Assembly: GCA_913061275.1 (NCBI GenBank)
Contig: CAJXSR010000010.1
Location: 1 to 64,000, forward strand
Length of the DNA stretch: 64,000 nt
Reading direction: 5' to 3'
Source: an uncultured Paracoccaceae bacterium
Lineage (GTDB): Bacteria; Pseudomonadota; Alphaproteobacteria; Rhodobacterales; Rhodobacteraceae
How positions within the stretch are numbered: position 1 is the stretch's first letter; each line of letters starts with the position of its first letter. The position numbers and the translations under genes are program-made. The notes beneath the pieces are model-generated. The model saw only the letters and a list, made by a program, of their open reading frames with translations, did no database searches and was not told where the DNA came from. Shown in pieces: positions 38,767 to 47,614 of this stretch.

Positions 38767-39735
38767 TTACTCTAGTATCAAAAGCTTTCCTTCCATCCAT
38801 GGGAACCTTTCAACACAGGGGTCAACCAGCATTGAGCGTACCAATGGCCGTATTTGCTCTGCAATATCAAAGGGAACTGTATCCAAAACGCCTTTGCGTG
38901 CAATCAAAGATACACTGCGTGACAACTCTTTGAATGGCAGCGGAAATACATCAACATCATCATGAAAGCGCCGTGCACGCATATAGCCCAAAGAGGTAGT
39001 TACCGTCCAACCAGAGCCAGCCGCAACCATACATAAAATTGCGTGATAGCTGTCAAATTCAAACTTATTAGGCAGGTTAATACGTTGGCGTGACAAGTGC
39101 GCTTCAATCTGGCGCCCCATCATTTGACGTGATGAATAACGTATAAACGGTAGGTTCAAAAGCTGCGACATCACATTTGCTGAAGGATCAACAGTACCTT
39201 TTGGCACCGCAATAATAAACGGTTCGGTTAAGACCGGATGCACCTCCATCCAATCGGCAGTTATATCCAGATCAGCGGCCACAATCACATCCATATGGCG
39301 CGATTCCAAATCGGATGCTAGGTGATAACTGGAACCACTTTCTAACAAAAACTGACACCCTGTTAACTTCTTTGACAACCCTGCCATCAAGGCAGGTGTC
39401 ACATCCGCGTCAAAATCATCAATCATCCCTAGGCGCAACCGGATCATCTGACTGTAATTGAACACCGCCAATTCCGCCTTAGCTTGCGTCACCTCACCCA
39501 AAATGGTTTCCGCACGGCGTAAAAACAAAGCCCCCGCAGAGGTCAATTCCATTGGACGTGAAGAGCGGTTCAACAACAACACACCCAATGCTGCTTCCAG
39601 ATTGGTCAGTTGTTGCGACACAGACGACGGACTTGCATTCAAGCGCTTTGCCGCCAAAGAGATTGTACCCTCTTCCACGGCTGCGACAAAAATCTCAATC
39701 GCCCAAAGCGTCATTTTTCCCGGTATATCGACCAT
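38767..39735 (-). CDS. LysR-family transcriptional regulator
   Basis: A 322-residue regulator. The helix-turn-helix is at about 8-67 (AVEEGTISLAAKRLNASPSS, then VSQQLTNLEAALGVLLLNRS) and the effector-binding domain follows (about 95-310). It is divergent from the D-amino-acid-dehydrogenase-like gene, the classic arrangement for a LysR activator and its target. A second ATG seven codons in is a possible start. The ligand is unknown; an amino acid or amine is inferred from the neighbours. Confidence 0.9.
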   Translation of the reverse strand: MVDIPGKMTLWAIEIFVAAVEEGTISLAAKRLNASPSSVSQQLTNLEAALGVLLLNRSSRPMELTSAGALFLRRAETILGEVTQAKAELAVFNYSQMIRLRLGMIDDFDADVTPALMAGLSKKLTGCQFLLESGSSYHLASDLESRHMDVIVAADLDITADWMEVHPVLTEPFIIAVPKGTVDPSANVMSQLLNLPFIRYSSRQMMGRQIEAHLSRQRINLPNKFEFDSYHAILCMVAAGSGWTVTTSLGYMRARRFHDDVDVFPLPFKELSRSVSLIARKGVLDTVPFDIAEQIRPLVRSMLVDPCVERFPWMEGKLLILE

Positions 39736-39880
39736 TCGACTGGCTCACTTCATTTTAAAGTATAGGTTTGTTATTACATGCAAATACAATTTCGTACATC
39801 AAAATCGCTTTAGATAGAATTTTCCAACCCCACTCAAACTTTGATTGACTTTGTGCGAAATAAGGTATGAGCCTACCCAA

Positions 39881-41116
39881 ATGACACAAAAAATACTTAT
39901 AATCGGCGCAGGCATCACAGGCGTCTCTATTGCGGAAACCCTGCGGCGCGCAGGGCAATCCGTTACCTTGGTTGACCGTGTGAACCCAGGTGACCCTGCG
40001 CAAACTTCCTATGGCAACGCAGGCTTGTTAGCCCGTGCAGGCGTAGGCCCAGTTGCTGACCCATCCATATTGATGGAAATGCCCCGCATTATGCTAGATC
40101 CAAACAGCCCGATCAAATTACGTTGGTCATACTTATTGCGCATGATGCCTTGGGCACTATCTATGTTGCGTAACGGCATGCAGGACAGGGCCAAAAACAT
40201 CGTGCCTGCAATGAACGAACTACTATATGACACGGTTGAACAACACTTAGACTTGGCCAAAGGTACCCCAGCGGAACAATACCTTAAACTTACTGGCGTC
40301 ACGTCTATTTTCCGCAACAAAGAAGCTTTTCTATCAGATACATTTATAAATGAAGCCAAAAAAACCGTCGGCATAGAATGGGTGGAATATGATCGCAAAG
40401 CACTAGCCGACCGCGACCCGCATTTAAGCGAAGCTTACACATTTGGTGTGGAATATGCAGGACAAGGTTGGTTGTCAGACCCATCCGCATATGTAGCCAC
40501 CCTTGCCCGCCACTTCACCGATAACGGCGGTACGTTTTTAACCCATGAGGTCGACGCAATAGGAACAGGTCATGTAACCTGTAAAGATGGTTCACAAATC
40601 AAAGCTGATACAATTATTCTGGCCACAGGTGCATGGTCAAAACCCTTGGCAAAAACCTTTGGTCACAAAGTACCCTTACAAGGCGAGCGCGGCTATCATA
40701 TTTTACTAAAAAACCCCAGCCATACGCCTACCCAACCTTATTTGGTGAAAGACATCAAATGCGGGCTAACACCCATGCTAAAGGGGTTGCGATGTGCAGG
40801 AACCACCGAATTTGCCAAACTAGATTCCGATCCGTCAAAATCGCCCCCCAAATACTTGGAAAAAAGTGTGCGGCAAATCTACCCAAATTTGACTTGGGAC
40901 AGCCATGAAATATGGATGGGAAACCGCCCGACAACCGTAGATAGCCTGCCAATGATCGGGCGTACAAAATCCGCACCAAACGTGATTTACGCCTTTGGTG
41001 GGCAGCATTTGGGGATCACTATGGGGCCGAAACTGGCAAAGATCGTACGCGATATAGTTTTGGATAAACAGACCAATATTGATCTGTCACCCTACGCTGT
41101 GGATCGTTTTGACTAA
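39881..41116 (+). CDS. FAD-dependent D-amino-acid dehydrogenase-like oxidoreductase
   Basis: A protein of about 411 residues from the ATG at 39881, which begins MTQKILIIGAGITGVSIAET, the FAD motif; the 12 upstream in-frame codons look non-coding. The C-terminal region has MIGRTKSAPNVIYAFGGQHLG ahead of an LxxxxxP-type end, typical of the DadA/DAO family. It should oxidise a D-amino acid or related amine at the membrane face, passing electrons to the quinone pool. The LysR gene diverges from it. No racemase is directly beside it; an Asp/Glu racemase-like gene lies at 53504. The exact substrate is open. Confidence 0.85.
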   Translation: MTQKILIIGAGITGVSIAETLRRAGQSVTLVDRVNPGDPAQTSYGNAGLLARAGVGPVADPSILMEMPRIMLDPNSPIKLRWSYLLRMMPWALSMLRNGMQDRAKNIVPAMNELLYDTVEQHLDLAKGTPAEQYLKLTGVTSIFRNKEAFLSDTFINEAKKTVGIEWVEYDRKALADRDPHLSEAYTFGVEYAGQGWLSDPSAYVATLARHFTDNGGTFLTHEVDAIGTGHVTCKDGSQIKADTIILATGAWSKPLAKTFGHKVPLQGERGYHILLKNPSHTPTQPYLVKDIKCGLTPMLKGLRCAGTTEFAKLDSDPSKSPPKYLEKSVRQIYPNLTWDSHEIWMGNRPTTVDSLPMIGRTKSAPNVIYAFGGQHLGITMGPKLAKIVRDIVLDKQTNIDLSPYAVDRFD

Positions 41117-41125
41117 GATCAGCGC

Positions 41126-41542
41126 CTATTGAATTTGGATCGCTGCCCGTTCAAATGTAACGCTATCGGTTTCACCATCATCATAAGTGATTTTAACCGT
41201 GATGTTTTGCACCGATTTCAACGCAAAACCGCCATATATTTTCTGCTTAGGCGGCAAGGCCATCGGGTTAGCTGATGTTTCATCACACGCAATAAAGGCC
41301 CAGTTTTGATCCGCCTTGTTGGAATTGATACCATACTCAATTTTATCTAGGCCACACCGCCATGTTAGCAGATGGGTAAAATACACCAAATCCTGCCCAT
41401 CCCATTCGCGCACTGCAACCCAACTGTTTTTGGTCGCATTAAGTATCGGGCGGATTTGCGCCGCATCAACCATTTGCGCATGTAATGTTGCGGGAACGCT
41501 TAAGGCAGTCGATAAAAATATGACAGTAAGTATCCGTTTCAT
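41126..41542 (-). CDS. Exported protein of unknown function
   Basis: A 138-residue protein with a signal peptide (MKRILTVIFLSTALSVPATLHA, cleavage before Gln). The mature part has one pair of cysteines (TWRCGLDK, FIACDETS) that could form a disulfide and ends in a beta-rich stretch. The ATG at 41542 has AGGGG upstream; a TTG one codon earlier is less likely. It is not recognised; similar sequences are common in roseobacters. It is convergent with the DAO-like gene, 9 bp apart. Confidence 0.65.
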   Translation of the reverse strand: MKRILTVIFLSTALSVPATLHAQMVDAAQIRPILNATKNSWVAVREWDGQDLVYFTHLLTWRCGLDKIEYGINSNKADQNWAFIACDETSANPMALPPKQKIYGGFALKSVQNITVKITYDDGETDSVTFERAAIQIQ

Positions 41543-41632
41543 CAAAAGCCCCTATAAATTTCATCACCAGCATTTCAATTTTTTCCGTCTCTGTCTATAC
41601 ATTCATAAACAATAATAAAAAACAGGCGTAGA

Positions 41633-42619
41633 GTGGCAAATAAATTTAACGTTTTTGCAATTATTCAAGGCGGGCGGCTGCAATATGAAGCCATCGCTTT
41701 TGCAGCTACTTTTCGTCAAAAACATCCAAATTTCAAAGGCCGATTGATTTTCGGTGAACCCCAGCACACCGATAATTGGGCATATGACCCCCGCATCGAC
41801 CGAGATGATGTACGCCAAATACTGGAAAGTTTCGGGGCAGAGGTTATTCCATTTGAAAATCGGGTTTTCGGCAGCGACTACCCATACGGCAACAAAATCG
41901 TCGGTCTAACTGCCCTGCCCAAAGGTGAACCGTTTATCTTTTTTGATACCGACACAATATTCACCGGCCGCCTGAACAATGTTGCGTTTGATTTTAATCG
42001 GCCATCCGCCTCTATGCGGCGCACCAATACTTGGCCAAAAATCGAACTTTATGGCCCGGGCTATGCGGACACATGGAAATCATTATACGACAAGTTCGAT
42101 CTGGATTTTGAAAGCTCGCTCGACCTTTCACAACCCGACGAATACTGGCAACGTTATATGTATTTTAACGCTGGCTGGTTCTTTTATTCCTGCCCACACC
42201 AGTTTGCCGATCTATTTTTACATTATGCCACCGAGATCATGCGCGACCCCCCGTTTGAGGCTTGCACACAAGAATTTGACCCGTGGTTAGATCAGGTAGC
42301 CCTGCCCCTTGTTATCAGCAATCTAGGCGGCGGACGCCCATCGCCTTCACAGCTTGAACTTGATGGTGAGGTGGCTTGCCACTACCGAACTTTGCCGCTG
42401 CTATATGCCCGCGAAAATGATGCCGCAATAGAAGCACTGGAAACTGCCGTTGCCCCAAACAAAGTCAAGAAGGTGCTAAAACGTTCAGAGGCGTTTCGCA
42501 AACTGGTATTCCAGAGAAAAGGCGAGATCATCCGCGAAATGTTCGACCGCGATAATCTACCGCGCAAAGAACAAGCGATCCGGCAACGGATCAAGAAAAA
42601 GAACCTGTGGTTGCGATGA
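41633..42619 (+). CDS. Glycosyltransferase-like protein of unknown specificity
   Basis: A 328-residue soluble protein starting at GTG. FIFFDTDTIFTG (about 100-111) is a DxD-type metal/nucleotide-sugar motif with preceding hydrophobic strand, and the following YFNAGWFFYS segment (about 179-188) is like the acceptor-side motif of GT-A glycosyltransferases. The C-terminus is strongly basic (RQRIKKKNLWLR). I infer a sugar transferase, but the family is not certain. It stands alone without capsule or LPS genes around it. Confidence 0.6.
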   Translation: MANKFNVFAIIQGGRLQYEAIAFAATFRQKHPNFKGRLIFGEPQHTDNWAYDPRIDRDDVRQILESFGAEVIPFENRVFGSDYPYGNKIVGLTALPKGEPFIFFDTDTIFTGRLNNVAFDFNRPSASMRRTNTWPKIELYGPGYADTWKSLYDKFDLDFESSLDLSQPDEYWQRYMYFNAGWFFYSCPHQFADLFLHYATEIMRDPPFEACTQEFDPWLDQVALPLVISNLGGGRPSPSQLELDGEVACHYRTLPLLYARENDAAIEALETAVAPNKVKKVLKRSEAFRKLVFQRKGEIIREMFDRDNLPRKEQAIRQRIKKKNLWLR

Positions 42620-42684
42620 TCTAATAGGTACGTAACCTGAGCCTAAGCGTTGCAAGGGAAAAACCCAACACAAGGTTTGAGACA

Positions 42685-43023
42685 ATGAGTATAAAGAATT
42701 TCAAACGTCTGTATGAAACATTATCATTAGAAGAACAAAAATTAGTGATTATGGCCTACAGGGATTATAAAATTGTTGTACAGGGTGTGTCCGAATTATT
42801 TTTTGGGGCTGATTTTCAAGAAAAATTAGATATTGCAACAACAAAGCAAGATCGTGCAGCCGCTGGGATGTTATGCGCAGGATTACGGGAAGTATTTCAA
42901 ATAGTCATCACAATTCAGAAACACAAAGATGCGTATCCTACTGAATTTAATTTATTTTTCAAGAACAACCTTCCCTCTCATGTATTTGAAAAACTATATT
43001 GTGAAGCAAGCGTGAAACCATGA
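42685..43023 (+). CDS. Small protein of unknown function, AT-rich
   Basis: A 112-residue, mainly helical protein without signal peptide or membrane segment (MSIKNFKRLYETLSLEEQKL at the start). Its codon use is clearly more AT-rich than that of the neighbours, which hints at transfer from another source. The ATG follows AAGGTTTGAGACA. I recognise no family. The 293-bp gap after it holds no gene, only a possible rhodanese-like remnant near 43160-43260 and a terminator hairpin for the convergent MarR-GNAT gene. Confidence 0.5.
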   Translation: MSIKNFKRLYETLSLEEQKLVIMAYRDYKIVVQGVSELFFGADFQEKLDIATTKQDRAAAGMLCAGLREVFQIVITIQKHKDAYPTEFNLFFKNNLPSHVFEKLYCEASVKP

Positions 43024-43260
43024 TGATAGTTTATAGCACCATCGTTCGCACACCTAACACTTCCTAAACCTTAGCCCGTGTATAACACCCCTGCTAGCAA
43101 AAGTAGTTCACGGGTTTTCAAAGGGCGCATGACACCGCCAAATGCGAGAACCACCGCAACTTAACAGTTAAGAACAGGTGCAGAGCAAACAACTCTGTTC
43201 GGCCATATAGCTACAATCGGCAGGCCTGCCTTCCTTATTAGATACATACTCTGATAATAC

Positions 43261-43293
43261 GAAAACCCCGCTGCCAACTGGTTGGCGACGGGG
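43261..43293 (-). terminator. Terminator of the MarR-GNAT gene
   Basis: CCCCG-ct-GCCAAC-tg-GTTGGC-ga-CGGGG (43266-43293) pairs into a long hairpin with one small internal loop, and the reverse strand continues with TTTTC. It lies 24 bp after the stop of the MarR-GNAT gene on that strand. Confidence 0.8.
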
Positions 43294-43316
43294 CGATAAG
43301 GCGTTATACTCACACA

Positions 43317-44279
43317 TCACGCGGTGAAAACAAATTTCTGTTCAATTACTTCTTTTCCCCATGTCTGTCCGTGTTGCTCATTCACTAATTCAAAGCCATG
43401 CTTTTCATATAAAGCACGTGCTGCTTTCAAGCCATCGAACGTCCATAAATGCACCTCATTAAAGCCCTGATCTTGCACAAAATTCATTGCCGCATCCATC
43501 AATTTGTTGCCAAAACCAGTGCCGCGAACTGTATCATCAACGATGAACCAACGAATGTGCCCGATATTTTCCCCAAGGTCCTGCCCATCAACGGAAATTC
43601 CGCCTACGACCACCCCGTTATATTCAATTACCCATGTCGCATTTGCGGGGTGATTAATACGGGTTAAAAATTCAGCCATTTCTTGCGCGACCAAAGTTTC
43701 AAATTCCAAACCAAACGAAACCGCCTTACTATAGTATGAAGCGTGCATTTGAACGATAGAACCCAGCAACCCGGGCACATACCCTTGCCTTATGGTTATC
43801 TGGGTGGCTTTGGCATCAGGCATATCAAATTTGCCGCCTTCCCGAAAGGACTTCAATGCATCGGCATATAATAACATACCTTTTTCGATCTCATCTGCTA
43901 CATCAGCCCCTGCCGTGTTAAGCGCATTACACACTTGCTGACGCCCGAAATGATCAATCTTTTCCTTCATTTTTCGACCTTTGTCAGTCAAACTAAGGCA
44001 CTTGCGACGGCCATCATCGGTTGAGGTTTTTTCAACAACCATATCTTGCTTAACCAAAGATTTTAACAAGCGGCTAATTGTTGATTTTTCAAGTAAAAGT
44101 GTGTTGGAAAGTACTTGCGCAGTTTGGTTTTGATTTTCCCCGATTTCAATAATAGCATGAACTGCAGAAGCCGTCAGACCCGTCCCCGCTAGGGATTGTT
44201 CCATAAACCCCAACTCCCGAACCAATCGTCTGGATTGTAATCGGATTTGGTCAACAGTTGCTAATTCATAGTTTTTCAT
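43317..44279 (-). CDS. MarR regulator fused to a GNAT acetyltransferase
   Basis: A 320-residue two-domain protein. Residues about 1-140 are a MarR winged helix (NTLLLEKSTISRLLKSLVKQ, then VVEKTSTDDGRRKCLSLTDK) and residues about 155-320 a GNAT domain (IRWFIVDDTVRGTGFGNKLM, the acetyl-CoA loop, then AARALYEKHGFELV). Such fusions are known in bacteria and may acetylate small molecules while repressing their own gene. The start codon lies inside a perfect 21-bp inverted repeat, which suggests autoregulation. It follows hisE by 64 bp on the same strand, but its role in histidine synthesis is doubtful. Confidence 0.9.
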   Translation of the reverse strand: MKNYELATVDQIRLQSRRLVRELGFMEQSLAGTGLTASAVHAIIEIGENQNQTAQVLSNTLLLEKSTISRLLKSLVKQDMVVEKTSTDDGRRKCLSLTDKGRKMKEKIDHFGRQQVCNALNTAGADVADEIEKGMLLYADALKSFREGGKFDMPDAKATQITIRQGYVPGLLGSIVQMHASYYSKAVSFGLEFETLVAQEMAEFLTRINHPANATWVIEYNGVVVGGISVDGQDLGENIGHIRWFIVDDTVRGTGFGNKLMDAAMNFVQDQGFNEVHLWTFDGLKAARALYEKHGFELVNEQHGQTWGKEVIEQKFVFTA

Positions 44280-44326
44280 TGCTCATCTCATTTAGTTGCA
44301 CGGTACAACTAAATGAGATGAGCAAT
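44278..44326. promoter_or_regulatory. 21-bp perfect inverted repeat over the MarR-GNAT start
   Basis: Two perfect 21-bp arms (44278-44298 and 44306-44326) flank CACGGTA; the inner parts read CATTTAGTTG and CAACTAAATG. The start codon at 44279-44277 overlaps the left arm. As DNA it looks like a MarR dimer operator (TTAGTTG-n7-CAACTAA core); as RNA the hairpin would bury the start codon. It lies between hisE and the MarR gene. Confidence 0.75.
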
Positions 44327-44343
44327 TTATGTCAAGTAACTTA

Positions 44344-44664
44344 TTACGACTTGCCGCGCTCTTGCTTCTCAATAATGCCGGATTTACCTTCACGCCGTTC
44401 CAGCTCTTCCAGCACATCTTCCAATGTCACACCGCGCGATGACAACATCACGAACAGATGAAAAATCACGTCTGCGGCTTCTTCTTTCAGGTTTTTCTTG
44501 TCACCTTTGGCAGCTGCGATAATCGCTTCAACCGCTTCTTCGCCAAACTTTTCAGCACATTTTTCAGGGCCGCGTTTAAACAGCTTGGCCGCGTAGGATT
44601 TCTTTTCATCCTCGCCTTGGCGGCTTTCAATAGTACGCGCAAGGCGGGTCAGGACATTGGCCAT
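44344..44664 (-). CDS. hisE: Phosphoribosyl-ATP diphosphatase
   Basis: A 106-residue enzyme of histidine synthesis that hydrolyses phosphoribosyl-ATP to phosphoribosyl-AMP. The MazG-type helical core is visible with Mg-binding Glu residues in KCAEKFGEEAVEAIIAA and LKEEAADVIFHLFVML. It is last in the his group hisB-hisH-hisA-(membrane protein)-hisF-hisE and follows hisF by 12 bp. Length is typical. Confidence 0.95.
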   Translation of the reverse strand: MANVLTRLARTIESRQGEDEKKSYAAKLFKRGPEKCAEKFGEEAVEAIIAAAKGDKKNLKEEAADVIFHLFVMLSSRGVTLEDVLEELERREGKSGIIEKQERGKS

Positions 44665-44676
44665 AATACTTCTTTC

Positions 44677-45435
44677 TTACAGTCTGATAGGTACGCCGTT
44701 GGCGGCCATATATTCTTTGGCTTCTTTAATGGTGTATTCCCCGAAATGAAAGATCGAAGCGGCCAAAACTGCCGAGGCGTGACCTTCTTTCACACCATCC
44801 ACCAAATGATCCAGCGTGCCAACCCCGCCAGAGGCAATCACGGGGATATGCACCGCATCCGCAATGGCGCGGGTCAGGGGCAGATTATACCCGCTTTTTG
44901 TGCCGTCACGGTCCATGCTGGTCAGCAGAATTTCCCCTGCGCCTTTGCTTTCCATCAACTTGGCAAACTCCACCGCATCAATGCCTGTTGCTTGGCGCCC
45001 GCCGTGGGTAAAAATCTCCCACTTGCCGGGGCTGACGGTTTTTGCGTCTATCGCCACTACAATACACTGGCTGCCAAAACGGTTAGCACTATCAGCCACC
45101 ACATCAGGGTTGGCCACAGCGGCAGAGTTAAAACTGACCTTGTCAGCCCCCGCCAACAGCAGGTTGCGCACATCATTTGGTTCACGCACCCCACCCCCGA
45201 TGGTCAGTGGCATAAAACACTGTTCCGCCGTGCGACGTGCTACATCAAACATCGTGCCACGGTTTTCAATGGTGGCGGCAATATCAAGGAAACACAGCTC
45301 ATCCGCACCCGCCGCATCATAAGCCTTCGCGCTTTCAACAGGGTCGCCTGCGTCGATCAGATCAACGAAGTTCACACCTTTCACAACTCGACCGTCTTTG
45401 ACGTCTAGGCAGGGGATTATACGGGTTTTAAGCAT
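44677..45435 (-). CDS. hisF: Imidazole glycerol phosphate synthase, cyclase subunit
   Basis: A 252-residue (beta-alpha)8 barrel. The catalytic Asp residues are in [18 protein letters not shown] (Asp11) and [11 protein letters not shown] (about Asp130). With HisH it makes imidazole glycerol phosphate and AICAR from PRFAR and glutamine-derived ammonia. It is followed by hisE and preceded by a 92-residue membrane protein gene, 5 bp upstream, which interrupts the common hisA-hisF order. Confidence 0.97.
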   Translation of the reverse strand: MLKTRIIPCLDVKDGRVVKGVNFVDLIDAGDPVESAKAYDAAGADELCFLDIAATIENRGTMFDVARRTAEQCFMPLTIGGGVREPNDVRNLLLAGADKVSFNSAAVANPDVVADSANRFGSQCIVVAIDAKTVSPGKWEIFTHGGRQATGIDAVEFAKLMESKGAGEILLTSMDRDGTKSGYNLPLTRAIADAVHIPVIASGGVGTLDHLVDGVKEGHASAVLAASIFHFGEYTIKEAKEYMAANGVPIRL

Positions 45436-45440
45436 TCAAT

Positions 45441-45719
45441 TTACTTTCTCTTGCTGACCGCATTGGAGCCAAATTCGATCACAGCTCCGATAGTAAGCCA
45501 AGGTAGTAGAAAGTTCCATTGCACAAAAGTTAATAATAGCGGGGAATTCAACATCCATTTGCCAATATCAATTCCAAAAATAATGCATGAATGAATACGA
45601 TTAGCAGAGATATGACATTTACCGAACATACCTGCGAAAGTTGTTATAAACATATATGCAAGAAACAACGCCAGAGGCATTAAATATAAGCCTATAAAAA
45701 ACCTCCGCAGACCTGTCAT
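45441..45719 (-). CDS. Small membrane protein within the his operon
   Basis: A 92-residue protein with two or three hydrophobic segments (about 7-30, 45-65, 66-82) and a basic end (SNAVSKRK). It is packed between hisA (2 bp) and hisF (5 bp) on the same strand, so it must be co-transcribed with them. Its codons are more AT-rich than those of hisA and hisF. No family is recognised. A role in histidine synthesis is not expected for a membrane protein; it is probably an insertion that kept the operon open. Confidence 0.6.
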   Translation of the reverse strand: MTGLRRFFIGLYLMPLALFLAYMFITTFAGMFGKCHISANRIHSCIIFGIDIGKWMLNSPLLLTFVQWNFLLPWLTIGAVIEFGSNAVSKRK

Positions 45720-45721
45720 AA

Positions 45722-46444
45722 CTACCCCTTCAAAAGCGCCGCAGCTTCAGGCACATTAATCATGCCATCATATAACGCACGCCCTGAAATAGCCCCATCC
45801 AAGGGTGCACCGCAGTTTTTCAACGCGCGCAGATCATCCATCGACGATACCCCACCTGATGCAATCACAGGGATCGAAACCGCATGGGCCAACGCCGCAG
45901 TAGCTTCTACATTCGGGCCTTGCATCGCCCCGTCGCGGTTAATGTCGGTATATATAATCGCGGCCACGCCCGCGTCTTCAAACTGACGGGCAAGATCGGT
46001 GACATTCACATTGGTTTCTTCAGCCCAGCCGCGTGTGGCAACCATACCGTTTCGCGCGTCAATCCCTACAGCTACATGGCCCTCAAACCGACGTGCCGCT
46101 TCACGCACCAGATCAGGGTCCTCAACCGCAACCGTGCCCAAAATTACCCGTTGCAACCCTTTTTCCAGCCATGCTTCAATCGTGGCCAAATCGCGTATAC
46201 CGCCGCCCAGTTGCGCTGGCACATCGACCGCCTTTAGAATCGCTTCAACTGGGGCTGCATTCACAGGTTCCCCCGCAAACGCCCCGTTCAGATCAACCAG
46301 ATGCAACCATTCGCACCCTGCATCCGCAAATGCCAAGGCTTGTGCGGCAGGATTATCATTAAACACCGTCGCCTGATCCATTTCGCCTTTATAAAGCCGC
46401 ACGCACGCGCCGTCTTTTAAATCAATAGCAGGGTATAAAATCAT
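45722..46444 (-). CDS. hisA: ProFAR isomerase (phosphoribosyl-formimino-AICAR-P isomerase)
   Basis: A 240-residue (beta-alpha)8 barrel that isomerises ProFAR to [25 protein letters not shown] gives the N-terminal catalytic Asp8, and [15 protein letters not shown] the second Asp. I start at the ATG at 46444, preceded by AGGCG; nine in-frame codons further upstream do not resemble HisA. The DUF2147 gene on the opposite strand separates it from hisH. Confidence 0.96.
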   Translation of the reverse strand: MILYPAIDLKDGACVRLYKGEMDQATVFNDNPAAQALAFADAGCEWLHLVDLNGAFAGEPVNAAPVEAILKAVDVPAQLGGGIRDLATIEAWLEKGLQRVILGTVAVEDPDLVREAARRFEGHVAVGIDARNGMVATRGWAEETNVNVTDLARQFEDAGVAAIIYTDINRDGAMQGPNVEATAALAHAVSIPVIASGGVSSMDDLRALKNCGAPLDGAISGRALYDGMINVPEAAALLKG

Positions 46445-46584
46445 CTGTTTCGCCTGTGTAACTAGAGTCACACGCCTGATACCTGATAGGCAAGCTTTTG
46501 CAAAGTGGTGATGTAACCTAACGTTCCTCTTGACGCATCACTGCACAATTTTGCAAGATGCGCGTGAATATGGGAGGATTATTC

Positions 46585-46977
46585 ATGAAGAAATTAGCTT
46601 TAATCGTAACCGCGGCTTTGATCGCGACACCTGTGATGGCTGCTGACCCTGTGTTAGGCACCTGGCAAACAGCTAAAGATGACAATGGCAATTACGGTCA
46701 CATCGAAGTTGCACCATGCGGCAGTAAAATTTGCGGCAAATTGGTAAAATCATTTAAATCCGACGGCAGCGCTGGCTCTACCGAAAACATCGGTAAAAAC
46801 ATCATCTGGGATATGAAAAGCAGTGGTGGCGGTGCATATGGTGGTGGTAAAATCTGGTCACCTGACCGCGATAAAACTTACAAATCCAAAATGCAGCTGG
46901 ATGGCAACATGATAAACGTCAAAGGCTGTATTGCCTTTATCTGCCGTGATGGTGGTACTTGGACGCGCGTTAACTAA
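46585..46977 (+). CDS. DUF2147-family exported protein
   Basis: A 130-residue protein with a signal peptide (MKKLALIVTAALIATPVMAA) followed by a DUF2147 domain: DPVLGTWQTAKDDNGNYGHI, GSKICGKLV, then KIWSPDRDKTYKSKM and a C-terminal RDGGTWTRV. The lipocalin-like periplasmic domain has no known activity. GGGAGG upstream supports the ATG at 46585 over the in-frame ATG nine codons earlier. It is encoded opposite to the his genes, between hisH and hisA, and its terminator lies within hisH. Confidence 0.85.
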   Translation: MKKLALIVTAALIATPVMAADPVLGTWQTAKDDNGNYGHIEVAPCGSKICGKLVKSFKSDGSAGSTENIGKNIIWDMKSSGGGAYGGGKIWSPDRDKTYKSKMQLDGNMINVKGCIAFICRDGGTWTRVN

Positions 46978-46978
46978 G

Positions 46979-47614
46979 CTACGGTTTCCACTGCAAAAAA
47001 TTGCCAATCAACCGTAAGCCGGTTGATTGGCTTTTTTCTGGGTGAAACTGTGTGCCGATGATATTATCATGGCCAACGGCCGCCGTGATAGCCCCGCCGT
47101 AATCAACCGTTGCCAATAAATCACCCGCATTTTCAGGTAGCAGGTGATAGCTGTGTACAAAGTATACATGATCGCCCTTTGCAATCCCGTCAAACACGGG
47201 GTGCGTGGCTATATTATCCAATGCATTCCATCCCATATGCGGAATTTTCAGGCTTTTATCACTGGGCGCAAGTTTCACAACCTCGCCCCTAATCCAATCA
47301 AACCCCTTGTGGTCGCCGTGTTCACGCCCCCACGTGGCCATCATCTGCATGCCCACACAAATCCCCATAAACGGCTTGCCTGATTGAACCTGTTCTGCAC
47401 AGGCCCCGAACAGCCCGTCGATGGCACCCAATTCACGGCGACAATCAGCGAAGGCACCAACGCCAGGTAATACCACGCGGTCAGCTTTGCGCACCACGTC
47501 AGGATCAGCCGACACGATTATATCACCTGCATCCAGTTCCACCGCCATGCGTTGAAAACTTTTTTCGGCAGAGCGCAGATTACCAGAGTTGTAATCGACA
47601 ATTACGGTGGTCAT
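46979..47614 (-). CDS. hisH: Imidazole glycerol phosphate synthase, glutaminase subunit
   Basis: A 211-residue class I amidotransferase that supplies ammonia to HisF. The nucleophile Cys is in [12 protein letters not shown] and the His-Glu pair in [11 protein letters not shown]. Its start overlaps hisB by 4 bp. A perfect 12-bp hairpin with T-runs on both sides is built from its last codons, which makes an unusual two-way terminator inside coding sequence (47003-47037). Confidence 0.96.
   Translation of the reverse strand: MTTVIVDYNSGNLRSAEKSFQRMAVELDAGDIIVSADPDVVRKADRVVLPGVGAFADCRRELGAIDGLFGACAEQVQSGKPFMGICVGMQMMATWGREHGDHKGFDWIRGEVVKLAPSDKSLKIPHMGWNALDNIATHPVFDGIAKGDHVYFVHSYHLLPENAGDLLATVDYGGAITAAVGHDNIIGTQFHPEKSQSTGLRLIGNFLQWKP
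46995..47037. terminator. Two-way terminator embedded in the 3' end of hisH
   Basis: GCCAATCAACCG (47003-47014) pairs perfectly with CGGTTGATTGGC (47020-47031) around TAAGC. Six T follow on the plus strand (47032-47037), ending the DUF2147 transcript. Six T also follow on the minus strand (46995-47000), about 14 bp before the hisH stop, so on that strand the signal lies inside the reading frame. Confidence 0.85.
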
